13,082 nucleotides of DNA from Sulfurovum sp. (GCA_030622375.1 JAUXGC010000024.1:1-13082), one strand, 5' to 3'. Counted from the stretch's first letter, positions 1 through 7,444 are shown. The notes: generated by a model from the letters alone, not told the origin. A program made the numbers and translations.

Positions 1-2
1 AA

Positions 3-503
3 AAAGTGGTAAAAAAGATTCCAAAAAAAACAGATAAAAGTTTAAGTAAACCTAAAAAAAATACTTCAGAACTCTTTGCAAATATACAAACAACTAAAAA
101 AATAAATCCTATAATAGTAACAGATGAGCCTATAAAAACAACAACTAAAAACAGTTTGATAACAGTAACAGATAATCATAAAACTGCAACTGAACGCATT
201 AACTCTTCGTTGAAGGTTCAAAAGAGTAGCGACAGCGGTGTTGAAAATTTATATTTGGCAAAAGTACAAAGCATGCTGGAAGGTTGGCCTACTCAGAGTG
301 AATATGCAGGTCAACAAGTTAAAGTTTTATTATATATTGACCCTACTGGGGCATTTAAGTTTAAGGTTAAATCTGCCTCAAGAAATGAAAATTTTAATAT
401 GGGCTTAATAGAGTATTTGGAGCAACTTCAAATTATAGGATTTGGACGCCATAAGGGTGAAAGAACATACCAGTTTGAGGCAGAGTTTATTGCAAAAGAG
501 TAG
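3..503 (+). CDS. TolA/TonB-like energy-transducing protein, C-terminal part (5' end outside window)
   Basis: The reading frame is open to the left edge, so this is the 3' part of a longer gene; the GTG at position 6 is just the first start-like codon. The visible part begins with a Lys/Pro/Thr/Ser-rich stretch of about 70 residues, low in complexity, typical of a periplasm-spanning linker. It contains an imperfect internal duplication (IIVTDEPIKTTTKNS followed by LITVTDNHKTAT). The last 85 or so residues form a compact domain (YLAKVQSMLEGWP, then VKVLLYIDPTGAF and a late FNMGLIEYL) resembling the C-terminal domain of TolA/TonB proteins. In that family an inner-membrane anchor outside this window would couple the TolQ/R (ExbB/D) motor to TolB and Pal. 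Its position upstream of tolB and pal favours a TolA role. The stop lies 15 bp before pheA. Sequence similarity in this family is weak, so the name rests partly on context. Confidence 0.75.
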   Translation, partial: KVVKKIPKKTDKSLSKPKKNTSELFANIQTTKKINPIIVTDEPIKTTTKNSLITVTDNHKTATERINSSLKVQKSSDSGVENLYLAKVQSMLEGWPTQSEYAGQQVKVLLYIDPTGAFKFKVKSASRNENFNMGLIEYLEQLQIIGFGRHKGERTYQFEAEFIAKE

Positions 504-518
504 TATAGAGGAGATAAG

Positions 519-1370
519 ATGTATAAAACAATAGCATATCAAGGTGTTCAAGGTGCTTATTCAGAACAAGCTTGTAAAAATGCCTATGGGCAATACAATA
601 CGATTGCTTGCGATACTTTTCATGAAGCCATGTGGATGGTAGAGCAGGAAGATGCTGATTTGGCAATGATACCATTGGAGAACTCCACGGCTGGTAGAGT
701 AGAAGAGATATATAGACTTATTCCTAAAATGTCTCTTCATGTGATTGGAGAATATTTTGAGCCGGTCACGCATTGTCTGCTTGCTCTGCCTAATGCAAAA
801 TTGGAGAACTTAAAGTATGTTGCTTCTCATCCTCAGGCTTTGGCACAGTGCCATAATAATATTATATCTTTAGGGTTAAAAGCAGAAGCAAAGCTTGATA
901 CAGCAGGTGCAGCTAAAGAGCTGATTGAACTACAAGATACTCAACGAGCAGCCATTGCTTCAAAGCTTGCAGCAGATATTTATGAGCTGCAAATTATTAA
1001 AGAGAATTTTGAGGATAGTCATGGAAATACGACACGATTCTTTATACTTTCTAAAGAGAAGAGTGTGCCAATATACAACCCAGAGAAAAAATATATTACT
1101 TCATTGGTGTTTCAGGTAAAAAATATACCAGCATCTCTATATAGAGTGCTTGGGGGTTTTGCAATGAACGGTATTAATCTTCTGAAAATTGAAAGCTACA
1201 TGGGAAATGAGATGTTGCAAGGAAGTCAATTTCATGTTGATATAGATGGACACATTGATTCAGAAGTGTTGAGGCTTGCACTAAAAGAAGTATCATTTTT
1301 TGCTGAAGATGTACGTATTCTTGGTATCTATAAAAGTCATCGACACCAAGAAGCAGAGTATATAATTTAA
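519..1370 (+). CDS. pheA: Prephenate dehydratase, monofunctional, with C-terminal ACT domain
   Basis: It converts prephenate to phenylpyruvate, the penultimate step of phenylalanine synthesis, in the cytoplasm. The 283 residues consist only of a catalytic domain (about 3-178) and an ACT regulatory domain (about 194-272); no chorismate mutase domain is fused. Visible motifs are AYQGVQGAYSEQA at the N-terminus, PLENSTAGRVEEI (residues 52-64), SHPQALAQC and GNTTRFF (169-175), which carries the essential Thr of the TRF motif. In the ACT domain the classical GALV and ESRP phenylalanine-binding motifs read ASLY and IESYM (224-228), a form I associate with alphaproteobacterial-type enzymes. The ATG is preceded by a strong AGAGGAGA ribosome binding site. 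The gene lies 15 bp after the TolA-like gene, so it is probably co-transcribed with it. Arogenate dehydratase activity cannot be excluded from sequence. Confidence 0.93.
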   Translation: MYKTIAYQGVQGAYSEQACKNAYGQYNTIACDTFHEAMWMVEQEDADLAMIPLENSTAGRVEEIYRLIPKMSLHVIGEYFEPVTHCLLALPNAKLENLKYVASHPQALAQCHNNIISLGLKAEAKLDTAGAAKELIELQDTQRAAIASKLAADIYELQIIKENFEDSHGNTTRFFILSKEKSVPIYNPEKKYITSLVFQVKNIPASLYRVLGGFAMNGINLLKIESYMGNEMLQGSQFHVDIDGHIDSEVLRLALKEVSFFAEDVRILGIYKSHRHQEAEYII

Positions 1371-1424
1371 ACTTTTTACAGTATATCAGCAGAATATTGT
1401 TTATGTAAAATTCAATCTTTATTA

Positions 1425-1442
1425 TTTTAGTATAAACTAAAA
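1425..1442. other. AT-rich hairpin between pheA and tolB
   Basis: TTTTAGT and ACTAAAA form a perfect 7-bp inverted repeat with a 4-nt loop, 55 bp after the pheA stop. The stem has only one G-C pair and is followed by A-rich rather than T-rich sequence on the plus strand, so it is a poor terminator. It may simply reflect the AT-rich promoter region. Confidence 0.25.
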
Positions 1443-1444
1443 AA

Positions 1445-1492
1445 TATAATTCATATTAATTAATGAAGATTTTAACTCACCCTTGATACAAT
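1445..1492 (+). promoter_or_regulatory. Candidate promoter(s) for tolB-pal-cpoB-ldt
   Basis: Two -10 candidates lie in the 154-bp gap after pheA. TATAAT at 1445-1450 is a perfect hexamer without a clear -35. TGATACAAT at 1484-1492 is an extended -10 (TG, one base, TACAAT) that would start a transcript near 1499, about 26 nt before the tolB start. Neither has a good TTGACA box, which fits the vegetative promoters of Campylobacterota, where the extended -10 and upstream T-rich DNA dominate. This suggests the tolB block can be transcribed separately from the TolA-pheA segment. Confidence 0.45.
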
Positions 1493-1524
1493 GCATATTA
1501 AAAGATAAATACTGAGGAAATACT

Positions 1525-2763
1525 TTGAAATATATTTTAATTTTATTATTATCAATAAACCTATTTTCGGTAGATGCGATACTAAAAATAGAAAAGGATG
1601 TGGAACAGCGTTCTCGTATTGCTATTGTAGATGCTTCTTCTGTAGTTAATGAAAATTTCTTTAAAATTTTGCTTGCAGATTTTAAGATATCTGGACATTT
1701 TTTAGCAGACACAACACATTATAAGGGAGATATTGATTCAAACTATCTTCTCCCAGCACTTAAAAGTAAAGAGTATGTGTTAAAATATACACTCACTCAG
1801 CAGTCAGGCACAAAGCTTCTTGTGCGTCTTTTAAAAGCTTCAGACAGTACTGAAGTATTTAGAAAAAGTTATGCCATACCTAGAGTCGATAAAACACCCT
1901 TTTTGGCACATAGAGCGGTTTCTGATATCAACAGAGTTTTGAAATATCCAGACATCAGTTGGATAAGTCGTTATGTAGTTTTCTCACGATATGTTGCGTC
2001 AAAACAGAGTGAAATACTTTTATCTGATTACACTTTCAGTTACCAAAAAGTGATTATCAGGGGTGGGCTTAACCTTTTTCCTAAATGGGCAGATGCAGGT
2101 CAGAAGAGTTTTTATTATACCTCTTACAGAAATTTGCTTCCTACACTATACAAAATTAATATTTATACAGGAGCCAAAGAGAAAATTGCTTCTTCAGAAG
2201 GCATGATAGTCTGTTCGGATGTAAGTAGTGATGGCTCAAAACTTCTACTTACTATGGCGCCAGAAGGACAAGCTGATATCTACGAGTTAAATCTTGCAAC
2301 AAAGTCAAAAACAAGAGTAACAAGCTTTAATGGCATTGATGTAAACGGTAAATATATAGACAATGAGAGTCGTATAGTTTTTGTCTCTAATAGGCTTGGA
2401 TATGCAAATATTTTTAAAAAAGATATTTACTCTAGAGCCATTTCGCAGGTAGTATATCATGGGAAAAATAATAATTCATGTGATACCCATAAAGATAAAA
2501 TTGTTTATGTAAGCAGAGAGAGTAAAAATACATTTGGAGACAATACTTTTAATCTTTATTTAACCTCTTCTACTGATTCAGCTACACGCCCTATTACTAC
2601 AACAGGAAGCAATCAGTTCCCAAGATTTTCTTTAGATGGATCGGTGATTATGTTCATTAAAAATAGAGGACACAGCTCTTCAATAGGATATATGAACTTC
2701 ACAACTCAACAAAGTTTACTTTTTCCACTTAGAGGACGAAAGATTCAATCAATTGATTGGTAA
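1525..2763 (+). CDS. tolB: Tol-Pal system periplasmic beta-propeller protein TolB
   Basis: TolB is the periplasmic partner of Pal and TolA; the Tol-Pal machine pulls the outer membrane inwards at the division site. The 412-residue product, close to the usual length, begins with a signal peptide (KYILILLLSINLFSVDA). It continues with an N-terminal alpha/beta domain (about 20-130; VEQRSRIAIVDAS, FLADTTHYKG) and then a beta-propeller (about 140-412) with recurrent blade sequences such as LFPKWADAGQK, VSSDGSKLLLTM, FVSNRLGYANIF and FPRFSLDGSVIMF. The start is TTG, supported by GAGGAAA seven bases upstream and by the signal peptide that follows directly. pal follows after 20 bp. Confidence 0.95.
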   Translation: MKYILILLLSINLFSVDAILKIEKDVEQRSRIAIVDASSVVNENFFKILLADFKISGHFLADTTHYKGDIDSNYLLPALKSKEYVLKYTLTQQSGTKLLVRLLKASDSTEVFRKSYAIPRVDKTPFLAHRAVSDINRVLKYPDISWISRYVVFSRYVASKQSEILLSDYTFSYQKVIIRGGLNLFPKWADAGQKSFYYTSYRNLLPTLYKINIYTGAKEKIASSEGMIVCSDVSSDGSKLLLTMAPEGQADIYELNLATKSKTRVTSFNGIDVNGKYIDNESRIVFVSNRLGYANIFKKDIYSRAISQVVYHGKNNNSCDTHKDKIVYVSRESKNTFGDNTFNLYLTSSTDSATRPITTTGSNQFPRFSLDGSVIMFIKNRGHSSSIGYMNFTTQQSLLFPLRGRKIQSIDW

Positions 2764-2783
2764 TTAGATTAAAAAGGATTAAT

Positions 2784-3356
2784 ATGACAAAAATAAAAAT
2801 GCAAAAACCTCTAATGATAGTAGCAATAGGTATTATGCTCTTTTTAAATGGATGTGAGAAAAAAGCACCAAATTTAAATGGAAGAAATATAGGAAAACAT
2901 AACATTTCAGATACAACACAAATAGTAGGCGATACCGTAACTATAGATGAAAGTAAATATGGAAACCAAAATAGTTCAACAGCAGGCACGTGGGGAAGTA
3001 CGGATGGTATGAAAAACTACAACAGCAGTAGTGACGGATTTCAAAGTATATATTTTAGGTTTGGAGACTATGGTATATCTTCAGAGATGGAAAATCGTAT
3101 CTCCTCTAATGTGCATATAGGCAATAATGCTAAGATAAAAATAGAAGGTAATTGTGATGAGTTTGGTACAGATGAGTATAACTATGCATTGGGTCTTAAA
3201 AGGGCAAAAGCGGTAAAAGACAGTATGATAATGCAAGGAGTAAGTAGCAGCAATATGATAATTGTAAGTTTTGGAGAGAGTAATCCTATGTGCAGTAGCA
3301 TTACAGAGGAATGTTATGCCAAAAACAGAAGAGTTGATCTTCGTTTGGTTAAGTAG
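2784..3356 (+). CDS. pal: Peptidoglycan-associated lipoprotein Pal (Omp18-like)
   Basis: Pal is an outer-membrane lipoprotein that binds peptidoglycan through an OmpA-like domain and alternates between wall and TolB binding. The 190-residue protein has a lipoprotein signal ending in FLNGC, with Cys24 as the lipidated residue. A polar Ser/Asn/Gly-rich linker (about 25-86) leads to the OmpA-like domain (about 88-190). The peptidoglycan-binding core is IEGNCDEFGTDEYNYALG followed by LKRAKAV, with Asp125 and Arg140 matching the diaminopimelate-binding residues of the family; NRRVDLRL closes the domain. The frame is open nine codons further upstream to a TTG at 2757, but the ATG at 2784 has AAAAGGAT before it and gives a proper lipoprotein signal. 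The linker is long compared with E. coli Pal. cpoB follows 7 bp after the stop. Confidence 0.96.
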   Translation: MTKIKMQKPLMIVAIGIMLFLNGCEKKAPNLNGRNIGKHNISDTTQIVGDTVTIDESKYGNQNSSTAGTWGSTDGMKNYNSSSDGFQSIYFRFGDYGISSEMENRISSNVHIGNNAKIKIEGNCDEFGTDEYNYALGLKRAKAVKDSMIMQGVSSSNMIIVSFGESNPMCSSITEECYAKNRRVDLRLVK

Positions 3357-3363
3357 TACAGAG

Positions 3364-4170
3364 ATGAAGCAAAACTCTATCTTTAGTCTGTTTTTATTTT
3401 TAATATTTGGTACAGGACTACTTCTAGCAGAACCTTCTTCGTACGGATTTAATAACGGTGGCAGCACATCAACACGGAGTACAGGGTCTATGCAAAATAG
3501 TGTTCTCCAAAATCAAAGAAGCATTAATTTTTTAAAACGAAGGATTGACGTACAAAATGAAAGAATAGATGGTTTAACTTCTATTATAGAAGGATTAAAT
3601 ATTACTATTTCAAACTTAAAGGGCAAATCGGTCTCCTCCGATGGTAATGGCAATATGGTATTACTTAAAGAGCTTGGGGAGATGATAGATAAAATTAATA
3701 GCAACTATGTGAGTAAAGAAGAACTTCAAATGGTTTTAAATGGTAAAAATATAGTTTCACCAAAAGTTTCTGATAAAACAACTATGCCTAAAGAGTCATG
3801 GAAGAAGCAGTCTACTTCAAGTCTATACAGTGAAGCAGCAAGGCTCTTTGCAAAAAAACGTTACGATGAAGCACAAAAGAGGTTTATGGTTACCGATACA
3901 GAAGGGTATAAGCCTGCTGCCTCAAATTATTATCTAGGAGAGATAGCATACTATACAAAGAAGTATAAAGATGCTATATTTTATTTTAAAAAGAGTGCTG
4001 GACTTTATGATAAAGCAAGCTATATTGATGTTCTACTGCTGCATACGGCAATATCTTTAGAGAAGAGTGGGGACAAAGCACAAGCTAGGATTTTTTATGA
4101 AAATATTATAGAAAATTATCAAGATAGAAAAAGTGCGAAGATTGCAAAAGAAAAACTAAAGAAACTATAG
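3364..4170 (+). CDS. cpoB: Tol-Pal associated periplasmic TPR protein CpoB (YbgF)
   Basis: In E. coli this protein links Tol-Pal action to peptidoglycan synthesis at the septum. The 268-residue product has a signal peptide (about 1-22, hydrophobic FSLFLFLIFGTGLLLA), a Ser/Thr/Gly-rich stretch and a heptad-like region (about 50-86, INFLKRRIDVQNERIDGL) that should form the coiled coil typical of the family. A second helical segment lies at 97-125. The C-terminal half (about 152-264) carries TPR-like repeats, for example YSEAARLFAKKRYDEAQKRF and YYLGEIAYYTKKYKDAIFYF. An ATG-type reading could begin further upstream inside pal, but only the ATG at 3364 opens directly into a signal peptide. Its ribosome binding site is weak (ACAGAG), so translation may be coupled to pal, 7 bp upstream. 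Confidence 0.92.
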   Translation: MKQNSIFSLFLFLIFGTGLLLAEPSSYGFNNGGSTSTRSTGSMQNSVLQNQRSINFLKRRIDVQNERIDGLTSIIEGLNITISNLKGKSVSSDGNGNMVLLKELGEMIDKINSNYVSKEELQMVLNGKNIVSPKVSDKTTMPKESWKKQSTSSLYSEAARLFAKKRYDEAQKRFMVTDTEGYKPAASNYYLGEIAYYTKKYKDAIFYFKKSAGLYDKASYIDVLLLHTAISLEKSGDKAQARIFYENIIENYQDRKSAKIAKEKLKKL

Positions 4171-4763
4171 TGAGACTAATATATATCTGCTGCATTGTAT
4201 TGTTTTTTTCGGTAGATATATTTGGATCAGAAGAGGATGTGGAAAAGCCTATTAAAGTTTTAACTCATGAACTTATCCCTATGGCTAAAACGGTTTTTAA
4301 AGTAATAAATTTAAAGACAAAAAAAGAGAAAACTGTAAATCTTACAGGAAAAAACTTTATTGTTGTCTCAGTAAGAGAAGCAGGAAGTGATGGACGATTT
4401 TATGCTGTAGATAGCGATGGAACAGTTTGGTGGAGTGGAGTTATCACCTCTGGGACACTGGAGTTTAGAAGTCCTTCAGGAGTTTTTCCTATTATCCAAA
4501 AGAAACGATATCACATGTCTAGAGATTTTCCAGATGAGTCTGGTATTAACAATATGGACTATATGATGAAGTTTACAAACCGTGGGCATGCCTTGCATAA
4601 AGGTAGTATAAATTGGCTCTCTCACGGGTGCATTCATATAGACCCAAAAGATATTCCAGTGATTTATAGATGGTCAACATTTAAAACTAAAATAGTTGTT
4701 ACAAGGCATACTTATATGCCTTTTGCAAGAGAAGATTTAAAAAAAATTTATCTAAGAAGATAA
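4170..4763 (+). CDS. L,D-transpeptidase/carboxypeptidase-like (YkuD-fold) exported protein
   Basis: The 197-residue product has a signal peptide (MRLIYICCIVLFFSVDIFGS) and a YkuD-like catalytic region. The key motif is SHGCIH (residues 151-156), with Cys154 as the predicted nucleophile and a preceding HALHKG (140-145) supplying the catalytic His. TSGTLEFRSPSGVFPI matches the strand before the active site in which substrate is bound. Family members cross-link peptidoglycan 3-3, attach lipoproteins, or in Helicobacter and Campylobacter (Csd6, Pgp2) trim tetrapeptides to tripeptides and set cell shape; which applies here cannot be told from sequence. It starts with GTG, overlapping the cpoB stop by one base (TAGTG), with no strong ribosome binding site, so translation is probably coupled. 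The 3' end overlaps convergent proC by 12 bp. Confidence 0.87.
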   Translation: MRLIYICCIVLFFSVDIFGSEEDVEKPIKVLTHELIPMAKTVFKVINLKTKKEKTVNLTGKNFIVVSVREAGSDGRFYAVDSDGTVWWSGVITSGTLEFRSPSGVFPIIQKKRYHMSRDFPDESGINNMDYMMKFTNRGHALHKGSINWLSHGCIHIDPKDIPVIYRWSTFKTKIVVTRHTYMPFAREDLKKIYLRR

Positions 4764-5516
4764 CTCGCTTGTTCTAGTGTATGCTTTTTCTATAGCATCT
4801 ATACAAGCAGCCCTAACCCCTCCTTTTTCTAATGCCGTGTAGCCTGCCGCAGTTGTTCCTCCAGGACTCATAACACTATCTTTAAGTAGGGCAGGATGCG
4901 TCTCTTGTATGAGTGCACCAAACCCATAAAATAAACCTTTCATCGTGCTCATGGCATCTTCTCTTTTGAGACCTTGCTTGACTGCGCCATCTGCCAACGC
5001 TTCTGCTATGAGAGCTAAATAGGCAGGACCAGAGCCAGCTAAAGCTGTAGCAATGTTTAATTCTTTTTCGCTCTCTAGCCACAAGGTATTGCCAATAGCA
5101 CCAAAAAGACTTTCTGCCTCTTTTTTGAATCTATGATCACCCGTAAGAGTAGTCATGGAAGCTTCTAGTCGGGCTGCAAGATTTGGCATAGCCCTAACAA
5201 CAGCTTTGCTTTTAAGGTTTTTTTTCAGCTTGTCAAGAGGGGTTCCTGCCAATATAGAAAATACTACTCTAGCCTTCCCCTTTAATTTTTTGCTTACCTC
5301 TTCTATGTTATTAGGTTTTACGCAAAAAAGTATAGTTTTACCAGTTACATCAAAATCATCCATAAGATACTTATCTATTTTTGTATTAAGATTTTCCTCA
5401 AATATATTAAGCTTGTTCATGTCTCTGCCAACAACTTCAATGTTATATTTACCTTTAAGACCTTGAGCAATACTAAACCCCATATTGCCATTACCTATAA
5501 ACGTGATAGTTTGCAT
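4752..5516 (-). CDS. proC: Pyrroline-5-carboxylate reductase
   Basis: ProC carries out the last step of proline synthesis, the NAD(P)H-dependent reduction of 1-pyrroline-5-carboxylate. The 254-residue product has the N-terminal dinucleotide-binding loop FIGNGNMG (6-13), VRAMPNLAA (107-115), ATALAGSGPAYL (156-167), EALADGAVKQGL and the C-terminal substrate-site signature KDSVMSPGGTTAAGYTALE (212-230). It is slightly shorter than the usual 260-275 residues but complete. It is the only minus-strand gene in the window. The stop (TAG at 4752-4754) lies inside the end of the L,D-transpeptidase gene, so the two transcripts converge and overlap. It is divergent from proA, the preceding enzyme of the same pathway. 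The ribosome binding site is weak (GTGAGAAAA before the ATG). Confidence 0.96.
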   Translation of the reverse strand: MQTITFIGNGNMGFSIAQGLKGKYNIEVVGRDMNKLNIFEENLNTKIDKYLMDDFDVTGKTILFCVKPNNIEEVSKKLKGKARVVFSILAGTPLDKLKKNLKSKAVVRAMPNLAARLEASMTTLTGDHRFKKEAESLFGAIGNTLWLESEKELNIATALAGSGPAYLALIAEALADGAVKQGLKREDAMSTMKGLFYGFGALIQETHPALLKDSVMSPGGTTAAGYTALEKGGVRAACIDAIEKAYTRTSELSS

Positions 5517-5549
5517 ATTATTTTCTCACTTATATATTGAATTATATAG

Positions 5550-5558
5550 ATTATAACA
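5550..5558 (-). promoter_or_regulatory. Extended -10 promoter for proC
   Basis: On the minus strand this reads TGTTATAAT, a perfect TATAAT with a TG extension. A transcript would start near 5543, about 27 nt before the proC ATG. No good -35 hexamer is seen. The region where a -35 contact would fall (about 5573-5578) coincides with the proA -10 box. Confidence 0.55.
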
Positions 5559-5573
5559 TTATTAAGATTTATT

Positions 5574-5582
5574 TGTTAAAAT
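5574..5582 (+). promoter_or_regulatory. Extended -10 promoter for proA
   Basis: TGTTAAAAT is an extended -10 (TG, one base, TAAAAT). Transcription would start near 5589, about 25 nt before the proA ATG. The same TTAAAAT form appears ahead of slyD and a close relative (TGGTAAAAT) ahead of fabD. The corresponding -35 position (about 5554-5559) falls on the proC promoter. Confidence 0.5.
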
Positions 5583-5613
5583 ATAAAACAATTAAGATAT
5601 TAGGAAGAAAATA

Positions 5614-6846
5614 ATGGAAGTATTTTTGCAAGAAGCCAAAGCATCAAGTAGAGTAATTTCTGCCTTGAGTGGGACTGTAAAGAATAGAATTTTGAGAGAG
5701 ATGGCAGAGGCATTGAGAACCAATACAGATGAGATACTTAAAGCCAATGCGCTAGATATGGCAGATGCCCAAACGAACAATCTCACATCGGCACTCAAAG
5801 ACAGATTGCTTTTAGATGAAGGTCGTGTAGAAGGGATGGCAGTTGCCATAGAAGAGATAGCAGCACTTAAAGATCCTGTGGGGCGTGTGCTTGATGGCTG
5901 GTATGCAGATGCAGGATTTAAAATAGAAAAAGTTTCTGTGCCTATTGGTGTGATAGGGGTTATTTATGAATCCCGTCCTAATGTAACAGCAGATGTGGGA
6001 GCACTATGTTTTAAGAGTGGCAATGTTGCTATCTTGAAAGGTGGGAAAGAGGCAGAGAACTCAAACAGAGCTATTGCCATAGTGCTTCAGTCTGTACTAA
6101 TAGCCAACAATATACCAAAAGAGGCTATTGCGTTACTGCCTGACAGTTCAAGAGAGGGTGTAGCAAATCTAATCAAGCAAGATGCTTATGTAGATTTGAT
6201 AGTACCTCGTGGTGGAGAAGCGTTGATTAAATATGTTTCTACTAACTCTACGGTTCCTGTAGTGAAACATAATAAAGGATTGTGCCACACATATATAGAT
6301 AGAGATGCCGATTTTGATAAAGCACTCAATATTGTGATAAATGCAAAGTGTCGTCGTACAGGCATTTGTGGAGCATTGGAGACTCTACTTGTAGATAAAG
6401 CTATTGCTACAGAGATACTTCCACGCATTAAAGAGGCGTATGATGCTCAAGGCACAGAAATAAGAGGATGTGAAGAGACGCAAAATATTATAGATATAAA
6501 TATTGCTACAGATGAAGATTATGCCACAGAGTACCTAGATAATATATTGACAATAAAGGTTGTAGATGGAGTAGATGAAGCCATAGAACATATAGCCAAA
6601 TATGGTTCACAGCACTCAGAAGCTATTGTCACTGAAAATTACACTACAGCAGAACACTTTTTAAATTCTATAGATGCAGCTTGTGTTTATTTGAATGTCA
6701 GTACACAGTTTACTGATGGTGGAGAGTTTGGATTTGGTGCAGAAGTTGGAATAAGTACAAATAAATTACATGCTAGAGGACCAATGGGAGTTAATGAGCT
6801 AACAACATATAAATATAAGATTTATGGCTCAGGGCAAATAAGATAA
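5614..6846 (+). CDS. proA: Gamma-glutamyl phosphate reductase (glutamate-5-semialdehyde dehydrogenase)
   Basis: ProA reduces gamma-glutamyl phosphate to glutamate semialdehyde with NADPH, the second step of proline synthesis; the product cyclises and is the substrate of ProC. The 410-residue length is normal. Motifs include PIGVIGVIYESRPNV (110-124, cofactor-binding region), LKGGKEAENSNRAI, DLIVPRGGEALI and the catalytic-Cys segment AKCRRTGICGALETLL (Cys252). The C-terminal signature is FGFGAEVGIS followed by KLHARGPMGVNELTTYKY. The CGALET form, instead of the CNA/CNT found in enterobacteria, is also common in alphaproteobacteria. The ATG has AGGAAG six bases upstream. proB, needed to make the substrate, is not in the window. 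Confidence 0.97.
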   Translation: MEVFLQEAKASSRVISALSGTVKNRILREMAEALRTNTDEILKANALDMADAQTNNLTSALKDRLLLDEGRVEGMAVAIEEIAALKDPVGRVLDGWYADAGFKIEKVSVPIGVIGVIYESRPNVTADVGALCFKSGNVAILKGGKEAENSNRAIAIVLQSVLIANNIPKEAIALLPDSSREGVANLIKQDAYVDLIVPRGGEALIKYVSTNSTVPVVKHNKGLCHTYIDRDADFDKALNIVINAKCRRTGICGALETLLVDKAIATEILPRIKEAYDAQGTEIRGCEETQNIIDINIATDEDYATEYLDNILTIKVVDGVDEAIEHIAKYGSQHSEAIVTENYTTAEHFLNSIDAACVYLNVSTQFTDGGEFGFGAEVGISTNKLHARGPMGVNELTTYKYKIYGSGQIR

Positions 6847-6848
6847 CT

Positions 6849-6873
6849 CTAAGCATTACCAAAGTTTGCTTAG
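6849..6873 (+). terminator. Weak hairpin after proA
   Basis: CTAAGCA and TGCTTAG form a perfect 7-bp stem with an 11-nt loop, beginning 2 bp after the proA stop. There is no T-run behind it (TTAAAATAG follows, which instead looks like the slyD -10 box), so it would be at best an inefficient terminator or a transcript-end stabiliser. Confidence 0.35.
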
Positions 6874-6874
6874 T

Positions 6875-6880
6875 TAAAAT
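6875..6880 (+). promoter_or_regulatory. Candidate -10 box for slyD
   Basis: TAAAAT, preceded by T and directly following the proA hairpin, would give a start near 6887 and a leader of about 23 nt. It matches the form of the proA and fabD boxes but lacks the TG extension and a clear -35. Confidence 0.35.
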
Positions 6881-6909
6881 AGCGTAAATTTAATATATTA
6901 GGAAAAATT

Positions 6910-7440
6910 ATGACAATCACAAATGAAAATTGCGTTGTAGCAATAGAGTATGAAGTAAAAGAAGCAGGGACAACAGAAGTTGTAGATAGTAATAAAGGCG
7001 CTGAGCCATTAGAGTTTATTGCAGGTAAAGGACATGTTATACCTGGTCTTGAAAATGCTCTTGTTGGTATGGAAAAAGATGAGAGTGGAGATATTATGGT
7101 CTCTGCTGCAGATGCTTATGGTGAAGTAAATGAAGAGGCAAAACAAGTGCTTCCTGCTGATCAGTTTGAGGGTGTTGACCTTAAAGAGGGCATGACACTT
7201 TATGGTCAAGGTGAAAATGGAGAAACAGTACAAGTTACAGTTGCCTCTTTTGACGACAAAGAGGTCAATGTAGACTTTAACCATCCATTAGCAGGTAAAG
7301 ACTTGATGTTCTCAGTGACTGTTATGAATGTAAGAGAAGCAACAGAAGATGAAGTAGCTTCTGGTCAAGTTGGTGGGGCACAAGGCGAAAGTTGTGGTTC
7401 TCATGGTGAAGGTGACGGAGGATGTGGTTGTTCACACTAG
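6910..7440 (+). CDS. slyD: FKBP-type peptidyl-prolyl isomerase SlyD with metal-binding tail
   Basis: SlyD is a cytoplasmic proline isomerase and chaperone that also stores and delivers nickel, notably to hydrogenases. The 176-residue product has the interrupted FKBP domain: an N-terminal half with PLEFIAGKGHVIPGLENAL and DAYGEVNEE, an inserted chaperone flap (about 75-120), and the closing strand FNHPLAGKDLMFSVTVMNV (123-141). The tail GESCGSHGEGDGGCGCSH holds three Cys and two His. It is short compared with the His-rich tail of E. coli SlyD but is still a plausible metal site. The ATG is preceded by AGGAAAA. In C. jejuni slyD lies directly between cpoB and fabD; here proC/proA and a nuclease gene separate these neighbours. 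Confidence 0.95.
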   Translation: MTITNENCVVAIEYEVKEAGTTEVVDSNKGAEPLEFIAGKGHVIPGLENALVGMEKDESGDIMVSAADAYGEVNEEAKQVLPADQFEGVDLKEGMTLYGQGENGETVQVTVASFDDKEVNVDFNHPLAGKDLMFSVTVMNVREATEDEVASGQVGGAQGESCGSHGEGDGGCGCSH

Positions 7441-7444
7441 AACA

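Noticed and set aside
20..62. Two runs of eight As in the TolA-like gene as phase-variation tracts.
   Set aside because: They encode Lys codons in a Lys-rich linker of an AT-rich gene; eight As without strain comparison is no evidence of switching.
3081..3467. 128-codon minus-strand frame over the pal-cpoB junction.
   Set aside because: It is antisense to two certain genes, has no recognisable domain and no promoter or ribosome binding site.
4882..5466. Open frames opposite and within proC (a 66-codon minus-strand frame and a 103-codon plus-strand frame).
   Set aside because: They lie entirely within proC in other frames, have no ribosome binding site, and their products look like compositional by-products of a well-conserved gene.
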